Source of the DNA: Promethearchaeota archaeon
Lineage (GTDB): Archaea > Asgardarchaeota > Lokiarchaeia > Sigyniarchaeales > SOKP01
Assembly: GCA_013375485.1 (NCBI GenBank)
Contig: JABXKB010000008.1
Coordinates: 1-36,452 of the forward strand
Direction of reading: 5' to 3'
Length of the DNA: 36,452 nucleotides
The notes beneath the pieces were generated by a model, which had not been told where the DNA came from, ran no database searches, and saw only the letters and a list, made by a program, of their open reading frames with translations. Shown here in pieces: positions 15,302 to 24,563 of the stretch. The stretch's first letter is position 1, and every line of letters begins with the position of its first letter. The translations under genes were made by a program, and so were the position numbers.

Positions 15302-16627
15302 ATGCGTTTAACTTTAAATAATGGAAAAAAACAAACTGTACCAGATCATCACAAATTCACTTCAGATTTCAATTCAGTGATATATATTGTAGTGTGGAAT
15401 TCATTAGGATTTTTTTTTATTGAATTTATTATAGCCTATTTGATTAAACAAGTTTTGAATTATCCCGCTACTAATTTGGGGTTGTTTTTCTCATTTATTA
15501 CTTTTGGAGGTTTAATTAGCTCCAGTTTCATTGGATATTTATCAGATCGTTTCTCCAAGAGAATTTTAGTCATGGTTGGTTCATTTGGAAGAGGAGCATC
15601 TTATTTTGGACTTTATATTTCTATAATACTGCAGTCTTTAATAGGGATGTATATCAGTGCATTTCTCTTAGGTTTGGGTGCATATATCTTCTGGAATCCA
15701 TTAGATACTATAATTTCTGAGAAGTCTTCAAAATATCATCGATCCTCCGCATTTGGCAAACGAAGATTTGCATTAGGAGTTGGAATGGTAATTGGAACAA
15801 TAGTAGGGTTTACCATTTTTAGCATAGCAAACATATTTACACCACTTAATGATTTTATAATATATAGTGCGATTCCGATGTTCGGAATAGCTAACTTTTA
15901 CGCAGGCATTCAATTTTCCCGGAAAGTTGATGAAAAAAAAAAATTCGTTTATCCTGATAATAATATAGAAAATGATCCTTTATTAGAACCAGAATTAGAA
16001 ACTACTACTCAATCATCCGTGACACCACCAGCACGCATTTTTTTAATAGGAGTTATATTGGTATTTTCTGGACTATTCTTAAGTGCAATCAATGTTGGAT
16101 TATATCGTCCTTTTATTCAACCTTATGTACTTGAAAATATCAATAGTAATGCAGGATTAGTAGCATGGTTTTATCTTCCCACATCTATTATTGGGTCTTT
16201 AATTGCTCCAAAATTAGGTACAATAGCAGATAAAATTAATCCTTATCTTGCTATATCTATTGCTAGTTTTCTTGGAGGAATCGTAACTTGGATGATAATT
16301 AATTCAGGAAATTTATGGATTTTTGGAACTCTACTTATAATAGATAATACAATTATGATTACGACTGGTTTTGTCTTCGTTAATATTCTTAGTCGCGCTT
16401 CCATTAAACATCGTGGTAAAATTTTTGGATTAATCACCTTTTTGGAGTCTGTTGGAATGATTATTGGTCCTTTCTTAGGAGGAATCGTGTGGGAAACTAT
16501 TAGTCCAGAAGCACCTTTTGTTATTTCAATTATTGTTGAGTGGTCTTTAATATCCTTCTTTATTGTAGGAATTTGGATTCTTAATCCTTATCTTGTAGAA
16601 TCTATAGAAGACCAGAAAATAAAATAA
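15302..16627 (+). CDS. major facilitator superfamily transporter
   Basis: A 441-residue, 12-helix MFS protein with motif A at GYLSDRFSKRILVM and a weaker counterpart (KLGTIADKI) in the C-terminal half. A cytoplasmic loop of about 35 residues, rich in E, K and T, separates the halves. It is similar in plan to the preceding MFS gene, but the two are not close copies. The gap of 60 bp contains a T-rich stretch that could terminate or carry a promoter. Substrate unknown. Confidence 0.88.
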   Translation: MRLTLNNGKKQTVPDHHKFTSDFNSVIYIVVWNSLGFFFIEFIIAYLIKQVLNYPATNLGLFFSFITFGGLISSSFIGYLSDRFSKRILVMVGSFGRGASYFGLYISIILQSLIGMYISAFLLGLGAYIFWNPLDTIISEKSSKYHRSSAFGKRRFALGVGMVIGTIVGFTIFSIANIFTPLNDFIIYSAIPMFGIANFYAGIQFSRKVDEKKKFVYPDNNIENDPLLEPELETTTQSSVTPPARIFLIGVILVFSGLFLSAINVGLYRPFIQPYVLENINSNAGLVAWFYLPTSIIGSLIAPKLGTIADKINPYLAISIASFLGGIVTWMIINSGNLWIFGTLLIIDNTIMITTGFVFVNILSRASIKHRGKIFGLITFLESVGMIIGPFLGGIVWETISPEAPFVISIIVEWSLISFFIVGIWILNPYLVESIEDQKIK

Positions 16628-16662
16628 TGAATAATAGTAATTTTACAGTTATATTTAATTCA

Positions 16663-17199
16663 CTAATACCATTCAATAAATTCATCTAAAAGACGTCGTT
16701 TTCTCTCTTTCGCACGTACTTTTTCTCGAGCTTCATCTATATGTCCAATACAGATAATACCCATTAACTCAAACTTATCTTTTGGAAACTTGAATATCTC
16801 ATTGACCTCTTCCTTTCGATTTAATATTTCTCCAATCCAAACACCACCAATATCTTCTTGCGCATGAATCCCCAATAGAAGATTTTGCATGAATGCTCCA
16901 ATCCCTTGAAGATCTTTAACTCTATCATACCCTCTTTCAAGGTCCAAAAATATGACTAAATTAACATATGCATCTTCAATAATACCACCATACTTAGAGA
17001 GCTCTGAAAGCATCCTTTTAACAGTGGGATGGATTACCACACAAACTCGCCATGGTTCACTATTATTTCCAGAAGGTGCCCATCGAGCACATTCTAAAAT
17101 ATTCAAAATTATGTCTTTATCAATTTTTTGATATATAAAGCTCCTTATACTTTTTCTCTGTTTTATAAACTCAATAAAATCATTTTTAATTAGATCCAT
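16663..17199 (-). CDS. nitroreductase-family FMN oxidoreductase
   Basis: A 178-residue protein with the nitroreductase fold. The FMN-binding RKSIRSF at the N-terminus is followed by ARWAPSGNNSEPWRVCVV, then IGAFMQNLLLGIHAQEDIGGVWIG, and the closing LMGIICIGH segment. Members use NAD(P)H and FMN to reduce nitro groups, quinones, or substrates in cofactor metabolism; the substrate here is unknown. The length is normal for a minimal family member. It converges on the MFS gene and is divergent from sepF. Confidence 0.88.
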   Translation of the reverse strand: MDLIKNDFIEFIKQRKSIRSFIYQKIDKDIILNILECARWAPSGNNSEPWRVCVVIHPTVKRMLSELSKYGGIIEDAYVNLVIFLDLERGYDRVKDLQGIGAFMQNLLLGIHAQEDIGGVWIGEILNRKEEVNEIFKFPKDKFELMGIICIGHIDEAREKVRAKERKRRLLDEFIEWY

Positions 17200-17373
17200 A
17201 TTTTATTTGTATCGAAACATATTAATAAAAACTTTTCCCAAACCACAATGTTTTCTAGGTAATATTTGGATATGCATCTCGATATTTCTTCTATTTATGT
17301 TTCTTAGAGATTAATAATACACTGAATATAAGAAATTTAGAGGATTATCAGAAAAAAATACGAGGTAATATAT

Positions 17374-17718
17374 ATGGGCAAACTTTGGGGAAAAAAGGAA
17401 GATCAAGAGCTTTTAGGTTCACCGCAAGAAACAATGGGGTTTTCTAAAGAATATTCTTCATTACTTCAAAATTTTATAGTTAGAAAATATGATTTTACCA
17501 ATCTTAACCAAGTAGAAGATATTAAAAACCAATTATTGAAGAGAAAAATATTAATTATAAATGCGAAAGAAATTCTAGAAAATGTTGACGTTTCAGAACT
17601 TAAAAGAGGAATAGAAGATTTAAAGTCATTCTTGCGAGAAAATGGTGGTAGTATGGGGAGACTTGGAGATCATTATTTAATAATGACCCCAAATGCTCAT
17701 GTTAAAATAGCCAACTAA
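17374..17718 (+). CDS. sepF: SepF-like cell division protein
   Basis: A 114-residue protein with the compact SepF core. An N-terminal segment (about 1-30) could include the membrane-associated part, then strand VRKYDF, the helix/strand KILIINAKEI, the helix LKRGIEDLKSFLRE, and GGSMGRLGDHYLIMTPNAHVKI. Archaeal SepF anchors FtsZ to the membrane at the division site and functions as a dimer. No ftsZ lies in the window. GAGG at 17361-17364 is the ribosome-binding site before the ATG. The match is by motif pattern, not by alignment. Confidence 0.8.
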   Translation: MGKLWGKKEDQELLGSPQETMGFSKEYSSLLQNFIVRKYDFTNLNQVEDIKNQLLKRKILIINAKEILENVDVSELKRGIEDLKSFLRENGGSMGRLGDHYLIMTPNAHVKIAN

Positions 17719-17909
17719 TTTAAAAAAAATTTAAAAAGTAACTCAAAAAAAATTTTCTAATTAATTATAAGGATAACTTAATTCTCTTTCTTTTTCGAAT
17801 AATTTCTATACACCTCTCAATTTTATTAATTAGATTAAGATTAGTTTAAAAAATTAGGAGCACAAAATTAAAGGTTTAGAGATATCTATATTTAGGAGTT
17901 GAATTAAAA

Positions 17910-19604
17910 ATGCTTGATGATAAGTTCAAGTGGTGGCAAAAAACAGTTGTTTATCAAGTTTATCCCAGATCTTTTAAAGATACTACTGGAAATGGAATTG
18001 GAGATCTTCAAGGTATAATTGAAAAATTAGAGTATTTACAAGAGTTAGGAGTTGAAACAATCTGGTTTAGTCCTTTTTATCCTTCACCTACATCTAAACC
18101 TTACAGTCAACATGATTGTGGATATGACATATCATACTATAAAGATATTCATCCAGAATATGGCACAATGGAAATATTTGATACTTTAGTCAAAGAAATT
18201 CATGATAGAGATATGAAAATAGTTTTGGATATGGTTTTGAATCATACAAGCATTGAACATCCTTGGTTTAAAGAATCTCGTTCAAGCAGAGATAACCCTA
18301 AACGTGATTGGTACATTTGGAAAGATGGCCAAAAACCAAATGGGAAAAAACCACCAAATAATTGGAATTCCATTATAGGGAAAGCATGGGAATATGATCC
18401 TCATACAGACCAGTGGTTTTATCATGCATTTTTACCTTTTCAACCAGATTTAAATTATAGAAATCCGGAAGTTCAGAGAGAAATGTTAGACACTGTTCGC
18501 TTCTGGTTAAATAGAGGAGTTGATGGTTATCGCCTAGACATCATAAATTCATTATTTGAGGATGCTCAATTTAGAAATGCTCCATTTATATTCAAACTTC
18601 ATTCAGAAGATTCGGGTATATTTTTTAAAAGTACAGAAATGACATTAAATCACCCTGATACATATGAATTTTGTAAAATTTTGAGAGCAACTATTGATGA
18701 ATTTTCAGATAAATTCTTAGTTGGAGAAGTTACAGCCTCGTTCAAAATGTTAAAAAACTATTTGGGTGATGTATCTAAGGATGGAATTAGTCATGATGGA
18801 CTTAATTTAGTCTTTCTTTTTCAATCTATGAATATGCCCATGAAATCAAAAAAGTTCCGAAATCTTATGCAAATGTATGAAAAATGGTTCCCTTATCCAT
18901 ATACTCCCACTTGGGTATTTGGTAATCACGATCAAATACGTCGTATCACAAAGATTGGAGATAATTTTAACAAGGCTAAAATTAATGCTACCTTACAGTT
19001 AACTGCTCGAGGAGTACCATTTATTTATTACGGGGATGAGATAGCGATGAAGGAAGGTAAAACAAGTAAAAAAAATAGTAGGGATGCTATCTCCTATCAT
19101 TTCAATTGGGTTCCTCAATTTGTACGAAATATCGTAGGGAAGTATGGAATATCTGTAAATCGGGATGGATGTAGAACACCAATGCAATGGGATGATTCTG
19201 AAAATGCAGGATTTTGTCCTCAAAATATAGAGCCGTGGCTTCCAATTGATCGGTCATTTATCAAAAGGAACGTACAGAAAGAAGAAAAAGATGTAAGTTC
19301 CTTATTAAATTGCTATAAAAAGTTATTGAAAGTTAGAAGGGAAAGCCTTGCGTTACAGATAGGTGATTTTGAGCTTATAGATCTTAAAGGATTAAATAAA
19401 ATTTGTTTAGCATACCATAGAATTTATGACAACCAAAAGATTTATGTTTTTTTGAACTTTGCAAACAAAGAACTATTTATAGAATCTCCCCTTTCAAATC
19501 CAAAGTTACTTTTTTCAACACTACCTAACAAAAAAGCTTTAGATCTTAAAAAATATGAGGGGAACCTTAAATTGACACCATTTGAGTGTGTAATTTTCAA
19601 ATAG
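17910..19604 (+). CDS. GH13 alpha-glucosidase / oligo-1,6-glucosidase-like enzyme
   Basis: A 564-residue cytosolic glycoside hydrolase of family 13, starting WWQKTVVYQVYPRSFKD. Conserved region I is DMVLNH, region II GYRLD with nucleophile D210, region III LVGEVTA with acid/base E273, and region IV FGNHD with D341. The layout (TIM barrel, a domain B of moderate length, a short C-terminal beta domain) fits alpha-glucosidases, oligo-1,6-glucosidases or trehalose/sucrose-converting relatives. No signal peptide. ATG start with GGAG upstream. It probably degrades internal maltooligosaccharides or isomaltose-like sugars. Confidence 0.88.
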   Translation: MLDDKFKWWQKTVVYQVYPRSFKDTTGNGIGDLQGIIEKLEYLQELGVETIWFSPFYPSPTSKPYSQHDCGYDISYYKDIHPEYGTMEIFDTLVKEIHDRDMKIVLDMVLNHTSIEHPWFKESRSSRDNPKRDWYIWKDGQKPNGKKPPNNWNSIIGKAWEYDPHTDQWFYHAFLPFQPDLNYRNPEVQREMLDTVRFWLNRGVDGYRLDIINSLFEDAQFRNAPFIFKLHSEDSGIFFKSTEMTLNHPDTYEFCKILRATIDEFSDKFLVGEVTASFKMLKNYLGDVSKDGISHDGLNLVFLFQSMNMPMKSKKFRNLMQMYEKWFPYPYTPTWVFGNHDQIRRITKIGDNFNKAKINATLQLTARGVPFIYYGDEIAMKEGKTSKKNSRDAISYHFNWVPQFVRNIVGKYGISVNRDGCRTPMQWDDSENAGFCPQNIEPWLPIDRSFIKRNVQKEEKDVSSLLNCYKKLLKVRRESLALQIGDFELIDLKGLNKICLAYHRIYDNQKIYVFLNFANKELFIESPLSNPKLLFSTLPNKKALDLKKYEGNLKLTPFECVIFK

Positions 19605-19643
19605 TATTAAATTATCATACCCAAATGGATATATCTCTAAATC

Positions 19644-20918
19644 TTACATTTTCTTCCTTTTCCTTAAGATTTCTATAAAACTTTCAATTTGATTAGTTAC
19701 TTGAACTTCATTAAATTTCCTGGGATCATTCTGGTCTGAATCAATTATAAGGCAAGGAATATCTGCCTCTTTGCCCAATCGATGTTTTAAATCATAGAAA
19801 GTTGTTGTATTTGGTCTACAAGAAACATTATTATGCAGAATAACACCATCAATCTTCCAATCTTTTATAGTCTGCTTGAACCATTTTACTCTTGTTTCAA
19901 GATCAAAAATATACCAGAAACTTAACATTAATGTACTCATACATTCGATGGGATCTCTCAATAATCTTTCCTTTGAAAATTCTTCAAACGGGTTAGAAAA
20001 AAACTTAGAAAATGCAAATGTGTAAGGTTCATAAACGATTATAGCGTTGAATCTTTCTAGCATTGCGAAATACTTAAGCTGATACCAAAAAGGTATTCCT
20101 TCGAACATGAGCCTAAATTCTTCATTTTCAAGAGCTCCTTGTCCATTATCCACTCTTACTTTAGCTTCTCTATACATTCTCTTGTAAAGATTGATTGGAG
20201 ATTTCAAACCAGGCATTGTAAACAGTGGAAAAAGTCCTCCGAAAGTGTCTTTTGTTGAAATTGGTGAAGGAACATTTTTTCTTAATTCATAAATATCTCT
20301 CCATACTTTACTTAGTTCATAAGAATTAGCAGCTACTTCTCTTGCCTTTTCCATATCAATTTCGTTACCTGTATGTTCTTCGATAAACTCAAGAAGCTCC
20401 CACATCTGCTCTTCAACATAATTTTTAAAATAATTTAGTTGTCGCTTATTTACATTACTAACAACATGAGGAACGTCGATCATATAATGAGGAACGCCTC
20501 CAAACCTTTCCGCTTGAACTTGGAACCAATGGCTATGAGTATCACAAATAACATCACTCGATAACATAAACGTAGGTTTTTTAATACCACCTTTATAAAC
20601 ATCTACATCCTCCATTACGGCACCCACATTTGTTTTAAAATAGCTACACATATCATAGGAAAATCCTTCCTGTTCTGCTAATTCAATGAAATTTTTAGAG
20701 TACTTCTGAGCTGCTGAAATAGTTGCAGAATTTTCAGGGAGCATTGGTTGAACGTCCATAGCATAGAGAAGCTCAACAGGACATCCAGATGTAGCCCATG
20801 CTGTTGGTTTTCCGTCTCGATAAGCTTGCTCAATTGCTAAATAGTGTCTCCCCATCGCATTTTTTAATCCCTGTGTAGCTTTTAACATTTTACTTTTCTT
20901 ATCTGGCATTCCTTTCAC
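19644..20918 (-). CDS. 2-hydroxyacyl-CoA dehydratase / benzoyl-CoA reductase-like subunit
   Basis: A 424-residue subunit of the HgdAB/FldBC/BcrBC superfamily. Family-typical features are TSGCPVELLYAM (first cluster cysteine), SYDMCSY, and a C-terminal LHNNVSCRPNTT (further cysteine). Such subunits bind a [4Fe-4S] cluster and carry out radical-based dehydration of 2-hydroxyacyl-CoA, or ring reduction of aromatic CoA esters. It is the second gene of an operon, starting 2 bp after the stop of the smaller subunit, which fits a heterodimer. The ATP-dependent activator is not in the window. Substrate unknown. Confidence 0.82.
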   Translation of the reverse strand: MKGMPDKKSKMLKATQGLKNAMGRHYLAIEQAYRDGKPTAWATSGCPVELLYAMDVQPMLPENSATISAAQKYSKNFIELAEQEGFSYDMCSYFKTNVGAVMEDVDVYKGGIKKPTFMLSSDVICDTHSHWFQVQAERFGGVPHYMIDVPHVVSNVNKRQLNYFKNYVEEQMWELLEFIEEHTGNEIDMEKAREVAANSYELSKVWRDIYELRKNVPSPISTKDTFGGLFPLFTMPGLKSPINLYKRMYREAKVRVDNGQGALENEEFRLMFEGIPFWYQLKYFAMLERFNAIIVYEPYTFAFSKFFSNPFEEFSKERLLRDPIECMSTLMLSFWYIFDLETRVKWFKQTIKDWKIDGVILHNNVSCRPNTTTFYDLKHRLGKEADIPCLIIDSDQNDPRKFNEVQVTNQIESFIEILRKRKKM

Positions 20919-20920
20919 CT

Positions 20921-21958
20921 CTAAATTATCTCTTCAAAAGCTTCGAATCTCGTTGAAAGTTGTTTATATTGTTCTCTATTATATGACATTTCTATAAAGA
21001 GATATGGAATTTCTAATTCCTTAAACTTTTTATTCATATATGGATGATCGTAGAGCATAGGTTCACAGAATTTCATTGCTATATTGATAATACCGTCTAC
21101 TTCATAGTTCCCGGCTAAATCTTTCAAGAATTCAAAACGTTCATATGATGGCATTTTGGTAGAATATAAAGGTTTACTTAAATGATATTCAGCAATCGCT
21201 ACTATAGGATCTTTATCCTCTTCAATAGTATTCCAAAAATATCTTGATCCAATGCATAAATCGTCTGCTACAACTTGAAATCCTTTATCTTCTAAAAAGA
21301 TTAAAAATTCTGTATCGTCGATAATAGAACCTGTAAGTAATATCCGTTTCATTTTCTTCTCGGTAAAAGGAGCTTTATTTTTCAATTCTTTCAATTTTTT
21401 TTTTAAAATATCCAAAACATAGTTTTTATCATTAGTTTGCGACAATTTGACCAATTCATGAAATTCTGATCCTTTTAAAATCATTCTGCTTCTATATTCG
21501 GAGATTTCTTTTAATAATCTGCGAATTTGATTAGTTAATTTGATGGATTCTTTAATTTTTTCAGATTGAATTTTAATTTTAAATCCATCTTCGATTTGGG
21601 AAATCAATTCTCTAAGATCATCTAAAAAAAATTTTAAAGCGATCTTATCTCTCTTTAATGGCACATTTAAATAGAATAAGAAATCAATATCAACAGTTTC
21701 GATCCATATATCAAATTCTCGGTTTGTACAATCGCAACCATGACTGGTTACAACTCCTTTTATTTCAGAATTGAGCCCTCTTATTGCTTGTTCAAGGATA
21801 TTTTTTGCCCAGACACAATGGGTAGGGGGTACATGTTCATTAACTTTATCATATTCAATAGTAGGATCTCCTAAAAGTCTAATAGGGGTGAATCCTGCAG
21901 CCATAAAAATCTCTTCGGGACTAACAACATCAGCATCAAAATAACCTATTTTTGTCAC
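20921..21958 (-). CDS. 2-hydroxyacyl-CoA dehydratase / benzoyl-CoA reductase-like second subunit
   Basis: A 345-residue paralogue of the neighbouring subunit. It begins IGYFDADVVSPEEIFMAAGF, the common N-terminal pattern. Cysteines occur in PPTHCVWAK, SHGCDCTNRE and MKFCEPMLYD, typical cluster positions. A helical lysine-rich segment (about 130-200) links the two lobes. The product would pair with the downstream subunit, the gap being 2 bp. The gene starts divergently from the LSm operon at 22089. Confidence 0.8.
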   Translation of the reverse strand: MTKIGYFDADVVSPEEIFMAAGFTPIRLLGDPTIEYDKVNEHVPPTHCVWAKNILEQAIRGLNSEIKGVVTSHGCDCTNREFDIWIETVDIDFLFYLNVPLKRDKIALKFFLDDLRELISQIEDGFKIKIQSEKIKESIKLTNQIRRLLKEISEYRSRMILKGSEFHELVKLSQTNDKNYVLDILKKKLKELKNKAPFTEKKMKRILLTGSIIDDTEFLIFLEDKGFQVVADDLCIGSRYFWNTIEEDKDPIVAIAEYHLSKPLYSTKMPSYERFEFLKDLAGNYEVDGIINIAMKFCEPMLYDHPYMNKKFKELEIPYLFIEMSYNREQYKQLSTRFEAFEEII

Positions 21959-22031
21959 TATTTTCTAGCTCTATTCCTATGATTTAAAGTAAAGTATTAG
22001 TAGTGTAAATCCTTTCTTAAATAAAAAAATA

Positions 22032-22039
22032 TTTATAAT
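22032..22039 (+). promoter_or_regulatory. TATA box of the LSm-eL37 operon
   Basis: TTTATAAT, preceded by an A-rich BRE-like stretch, lies 50 nt before the LSm ATG. The start would fall near 22064, giving a leader of about 25 nt. Confidence 0.45.
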
Positions 22040-22088
22040 TTGGAATAATTTTCTTCTTAAATAGGAATAATTCTAGATTGTTTTTCTA

Positions 22089-22397
22089 ATGTCTCAACAT
22101 ACAATTTCGCGCACTTTAAGTAAAGCCATTTTAAAAGATGAAGTTCAAATCAAATTAAAGATTTGGAACACCTACTTAACAGGAAAACTTAGTAATTTCG
22201 ATAATTACATGAATCTGATAGTTGAAGATGCTAAAGAAATATATTTCGGAAGAGGGGGTAAACGCAGTAAAGATTTAGGGACTGTAATGATACGAGGCGC
22301 CTCTATAATCTTTGTAGCCCAGGACCGTGAAAAGCTAATTTTTGCTCAAGATGATGAAGAAAAATTAATGCATAGAGAAGAATTTGTTGAGGGATAA
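22089..22397 (+). CDS. LSm (Sm-like) RNA-binding protein
   Basis: A 102-residue protein with both Sm motifs: Sm1 in LTGKLSNFDNYMNLIVEDA and Sm2 in GTVMIRGASIIFV. Archaeal Sm proteins form heptameric rings that bind U-rich RNA. The upstream neighbour of eL37 in archaea is characteristically an LSm gene; here the stop is 20 bp before the eL37 start and the two form an operon. The length is typical, with a slightly long acidic C-terminus. Confidence 0.92.
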   Translation: MSQHTISRTLSKAILKDEVQIKLKIWNTYLTGKLSNFDNYMNLIVEDAKEIYFGRGGKRSKDLGTVMIRGASIIFVAQDREKLIFAQDDEEKLMHREEFVEG

Positions 22398-22417
22398 ATA
22401 AAAGGAGATGGATATAA

Positions 22418-22618
22418 ATGGGAAAAGGTACACCGAGTAAGGGAAAGAAAAATAAAGCAGCAACTCATAGAACTTGTCGTCGATGTGGAAGGCATTCTTA
22501 CCATCGCCGAAAAAAGTTTTGTGCTTATTGTGGGTTTGGACGAACAGCTAAACGACGTTCTCCCTCTTGGAGAAATCGAATTCCCGCTTTTAATGGCAAA
22601 AAATCTTTCTATAGATAA
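22418..22618 (+). CDS. rpl37e: 50S ribosomal protein eL37
   Basis: A 66-residue very basic protein beginning MGKGTPSKGKKNK. It has a zinc ribbon CRRCG…FCAYCGFG and the characteristic C-terminal RSPSWRN segment. It binds 23S rRNA. AAGGAG precedes the ATG at 22418. Full length for the family; second gene of the LSm operon. Confidence 0.95.
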   Translation: MGKGTPSKGKKNKAATHRTCRRCGRHSYHRRKKFCAYCGFGRTAKRRSPSWRNRIPAFNGKKSFYR

Positions 22619-22737
22619 TTTCTTTAATTATAATAATTTTAAATACAATTATCTAATTTTCTAAATTTCAAGATTTTTAAGTTAAATTGTATTTTTATCA
22701 AATTGATAACAACATTATTATCTAAATTTGACTTTAA

Positions 22738-23112
22738 ATGAATAACTTAATAATCAACAACCTTACAAAGGAATTGGAAAGATTAGTAAATTTTGGTGAA
22801 ATAACAGGTACAGCATTGGTGAATCGAAATGGTTTACTGATTTCTTCAAGATTACCTAGAGATATAGATGAGAGGAAATTTGGAGCATTAGCAGCAACTA
22901 TGTTTGGAGCCATCGAGACAGCTACCTCGAATTTGAAAGAGAATCAAATCATGAATCTAACTGTAGAATATCAAGATTATCAATTAATAGTTGTAGAAAT
23001 AGATGATAAAACGGTTTTAGTTTCATTAATTGATAACGATATAAATTTAGGCTTAATTTTTATCGAAATTGAAGAAAGTATTAAAAATATTAGAAGAATC
23101 ATAAAGAAGTGA
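22738..23112 (+). CDS. Roadblock/LC7-domain protein
   Basis: A 124-residue single Roadblock/LC7 domain. An N-terminal helix (LTKELERLV) is followed by TGTALVNRNGLLISSRLP, an alpha-helix over AALAAT-like sequence (GALAATMFGAIETA), two strands (MNLTVEYQDYQLIVVEID, TVLVSLID) and a C-terminal helix. In bacteria and archaea these domains partner small GTPases and are expanded in Asgard archaea. The stop TGA overlaps an ATG (TGATG) that belongs to the following gene's start region. ATG start immediately after a T-rich stretch, possibly leaderless. Confidence 0.85.
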   Translation: MNNLIINNLTKELERLVNFGEITGTALVNRNGLLISSRLPRDIDERKFGALAATMFGAIETATSNLKENQIMNLTVEYQDYQLIVVEIDDKTVLVSLIDNDINLGLIFIEIEESIKNIRRIIKK

Positions 23113-23118
23113 TGATTT

Positions 23119-23856
23119 ATTTTAAGTGATAACCAAAAGGAAAGATACTCAAGGCAAATTATATCTCCTTTTATAGGAGAGAATGGACAAGAAAAGATTT
23201 CTAAGTTGAAAGTCCTTCAAATTGGATGTGGAGGTTTAGGTAGTCCATTCGCATTATATCTTACAGCTGCGGGAATAAAAGAGCTAACTATTATAGATAA
23301 TGACGTTCTTGATATTTCCAATCTACAGCGACAAATTCTTTATAATGAAACTCAAATAGGAAAAGATAAAGTTAAATCTGCAAAAGAAACATTAGTAAAA
23401 TTTAATTCTGAAGTGTTAATTAACGCTCACAAGGATTATATTGATGAAGATTCCATCAAGACATATCTAAAGGAAAAGAAGTATGATTTTATTGTTGATT
23501 GCAGTGATAATTTTAAAACTAAGTTTTTGGTTAACAAAATTGCTATAGAAAATAGCTTAAGATGTGTTATTGCTGGAATAAAAGATTTTTATGGACAAAT
23601 CATAACTATTAATCCAAAAATCTCTGCTTGTTATCAGTGTGTTTTCTCACCTATAAAAACACCACCTAATGAGGGCCCTTTACCAGTAATTGGGGTTACT
23701 CCTGGGATTTTAGGAACATTGGAAGCTTTGGAAGTAATAAAAACAGCTTTAGGTCTTCCTAACTTGGAAAATAAAGTTCTTATGGTCAACCTTATAGATT
23801 TAAGGTTCAATATTATTGATATTGTAAAGAATGAAAACTGCATTTGCTCGTCATGA
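23119..23856 (+). CDS. E1-like adenylyltransferase (ThiF/MoeB family), start uncertain
   Basis: The Rossmann ATP-binding motif is VLQIGCGGLGSP, followed by DNDVLDISNLQRQILY with the conserved NLQRQ and the catalytic DCSDNF. Zinc cysteines occur as CYQC and a C-terminal CIC. Such proteins adenylate the C-terminus of ubiquitin-like/sulfur-carrier proteins (ThiS, MoaD, Urm1-type). A start at the TTG 23206 would lose the conserved N-terminus ERYSRQI…FIGENGQEKI, which is encoded in frame from 23140. The frame opens at 23116 with no ATG, GTG or TTG, so ATT (23119) is used here provisionally. A TGATG overlap with the Roadblock stop would serve the gene if one T of the run TTTT at 23120-23123 were removed. 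About 245 residues in total. Confidence 0.75.
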   Translation: MLSDNQKERYSRQIISPFIGENGQEKISKLKVLQIGCGGLGSPFALYLTAAGIKELTIIDNDVLDISNLQRQILYNETQIGKDKVKSAKETLVKFNSEVLINAHKDYIDEDSIKTYLKEKKYDFIVDCSDNFKTKFLVNKIAIENSLRCVIAGIKDFYGQIITINPKISACYQCVFSPIKTPPNEGPLPVIGVTPGILGTLEALEVIKTALGLPNLENKVLMVNLIDLRFNIIDIVKNENCICSS

Positions 23857-23879
23857 AAATATTATGTAAAAAAGAAATT

Positions 23880-24428
23880 TTATATTTTGGATAATTTAGG
23901 GTTCTCCTCAAAAAATGCTCTAAACATTTTTCCATTGTTAGCATATTCACCAGAAGTTTTCTCACCTACTAACTTTTCCTCTTCTGGTAAAGTTTTTAAC
24001 AATTTAGCTGGTACACCAGCCCATAATTGTCTAGAGGGTATTTCTTTATTAGTGATTACTGCTCCTGCAGCAATCATGGAGCCCTTGTTCATTTTTGTGT
24101 TATGTAATACATTAGAACCAATACCAATTAAGCATCCATCACCTATTTCTACTGGACCATGGATCATTGCATGGTGCCCGATTATAACATTTGAACCAAT
24201 ATATACTGATGCGTTCTTCTCCATATGAATTGTGACATTTTCCTGAATGCTTGTTTTCTTTCCAATTTTAATCGACCCCTGATCCCCTCTTAAAACAGCT
24301 CCAAACCAAATATTACTCTCTTCGCCAATTTTTACATCTCCAATAATAGTAGCAGTAGGAGCGATGTATACTGAATCAGGAATTTGTGGTTCTTTTCCCG
24401 TTCTTGGGCTTGGTATTATAATTGGCAT
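23880..24428 (-). CDS. gamma-carbonic anhydrase-like left-handed beta-helix protein
   Basis: The 182 residues form hexapeptide repeats such as IGEESNIWFGAVLRGD and TIHMEKNASVYIG. The metal-binding histidine pattern of the gamma-carbonic-anhydrase/PaaY/CaiE branch is present: H in TIHME and the pair in GHHAMIHG. These proteins trimerise and bind a metal at the interface; activity varies from carbonic anhydrase to no known reaction. ATG start, standard length. Convergent with the E1-like gene. Confidence 0.85.
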   Translation of the reverse strand: MPIIIPSPRTGKEPQIPDSVYIAPTATIIGDVKIGEESNIWFGAVLRGDQGSIKIGKKTSIQENVTIHMEKNASVYIGSNVIIGHHAMIHGPVEIGDGCLIGIGSNVLHNTKMNKGSMIAAGAVITNKEIPSRQLWAGVPAKLLKTLPEEEKLVGEKTSGEYANNGKMFRAFFEENPKLSKI

Positions 24429-24563
24429 AATCTATCATATAATGTTATTTTTGAATGTGAAGAATATAGGTAGAAATAATAAAGTTGGGATAATATTTTT
24501 TAAAAAAATTCAAAAAATCTTAATCTAAAAAAAAAAGAATGTAATTAGAAATTTAGACAAGAT

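Noticed and set aside
13784-16627. Assigning the MFS pair a specific substrate
   Set aside because: Only general motif A sequences are visible; no substrate-defining residues could be identified.
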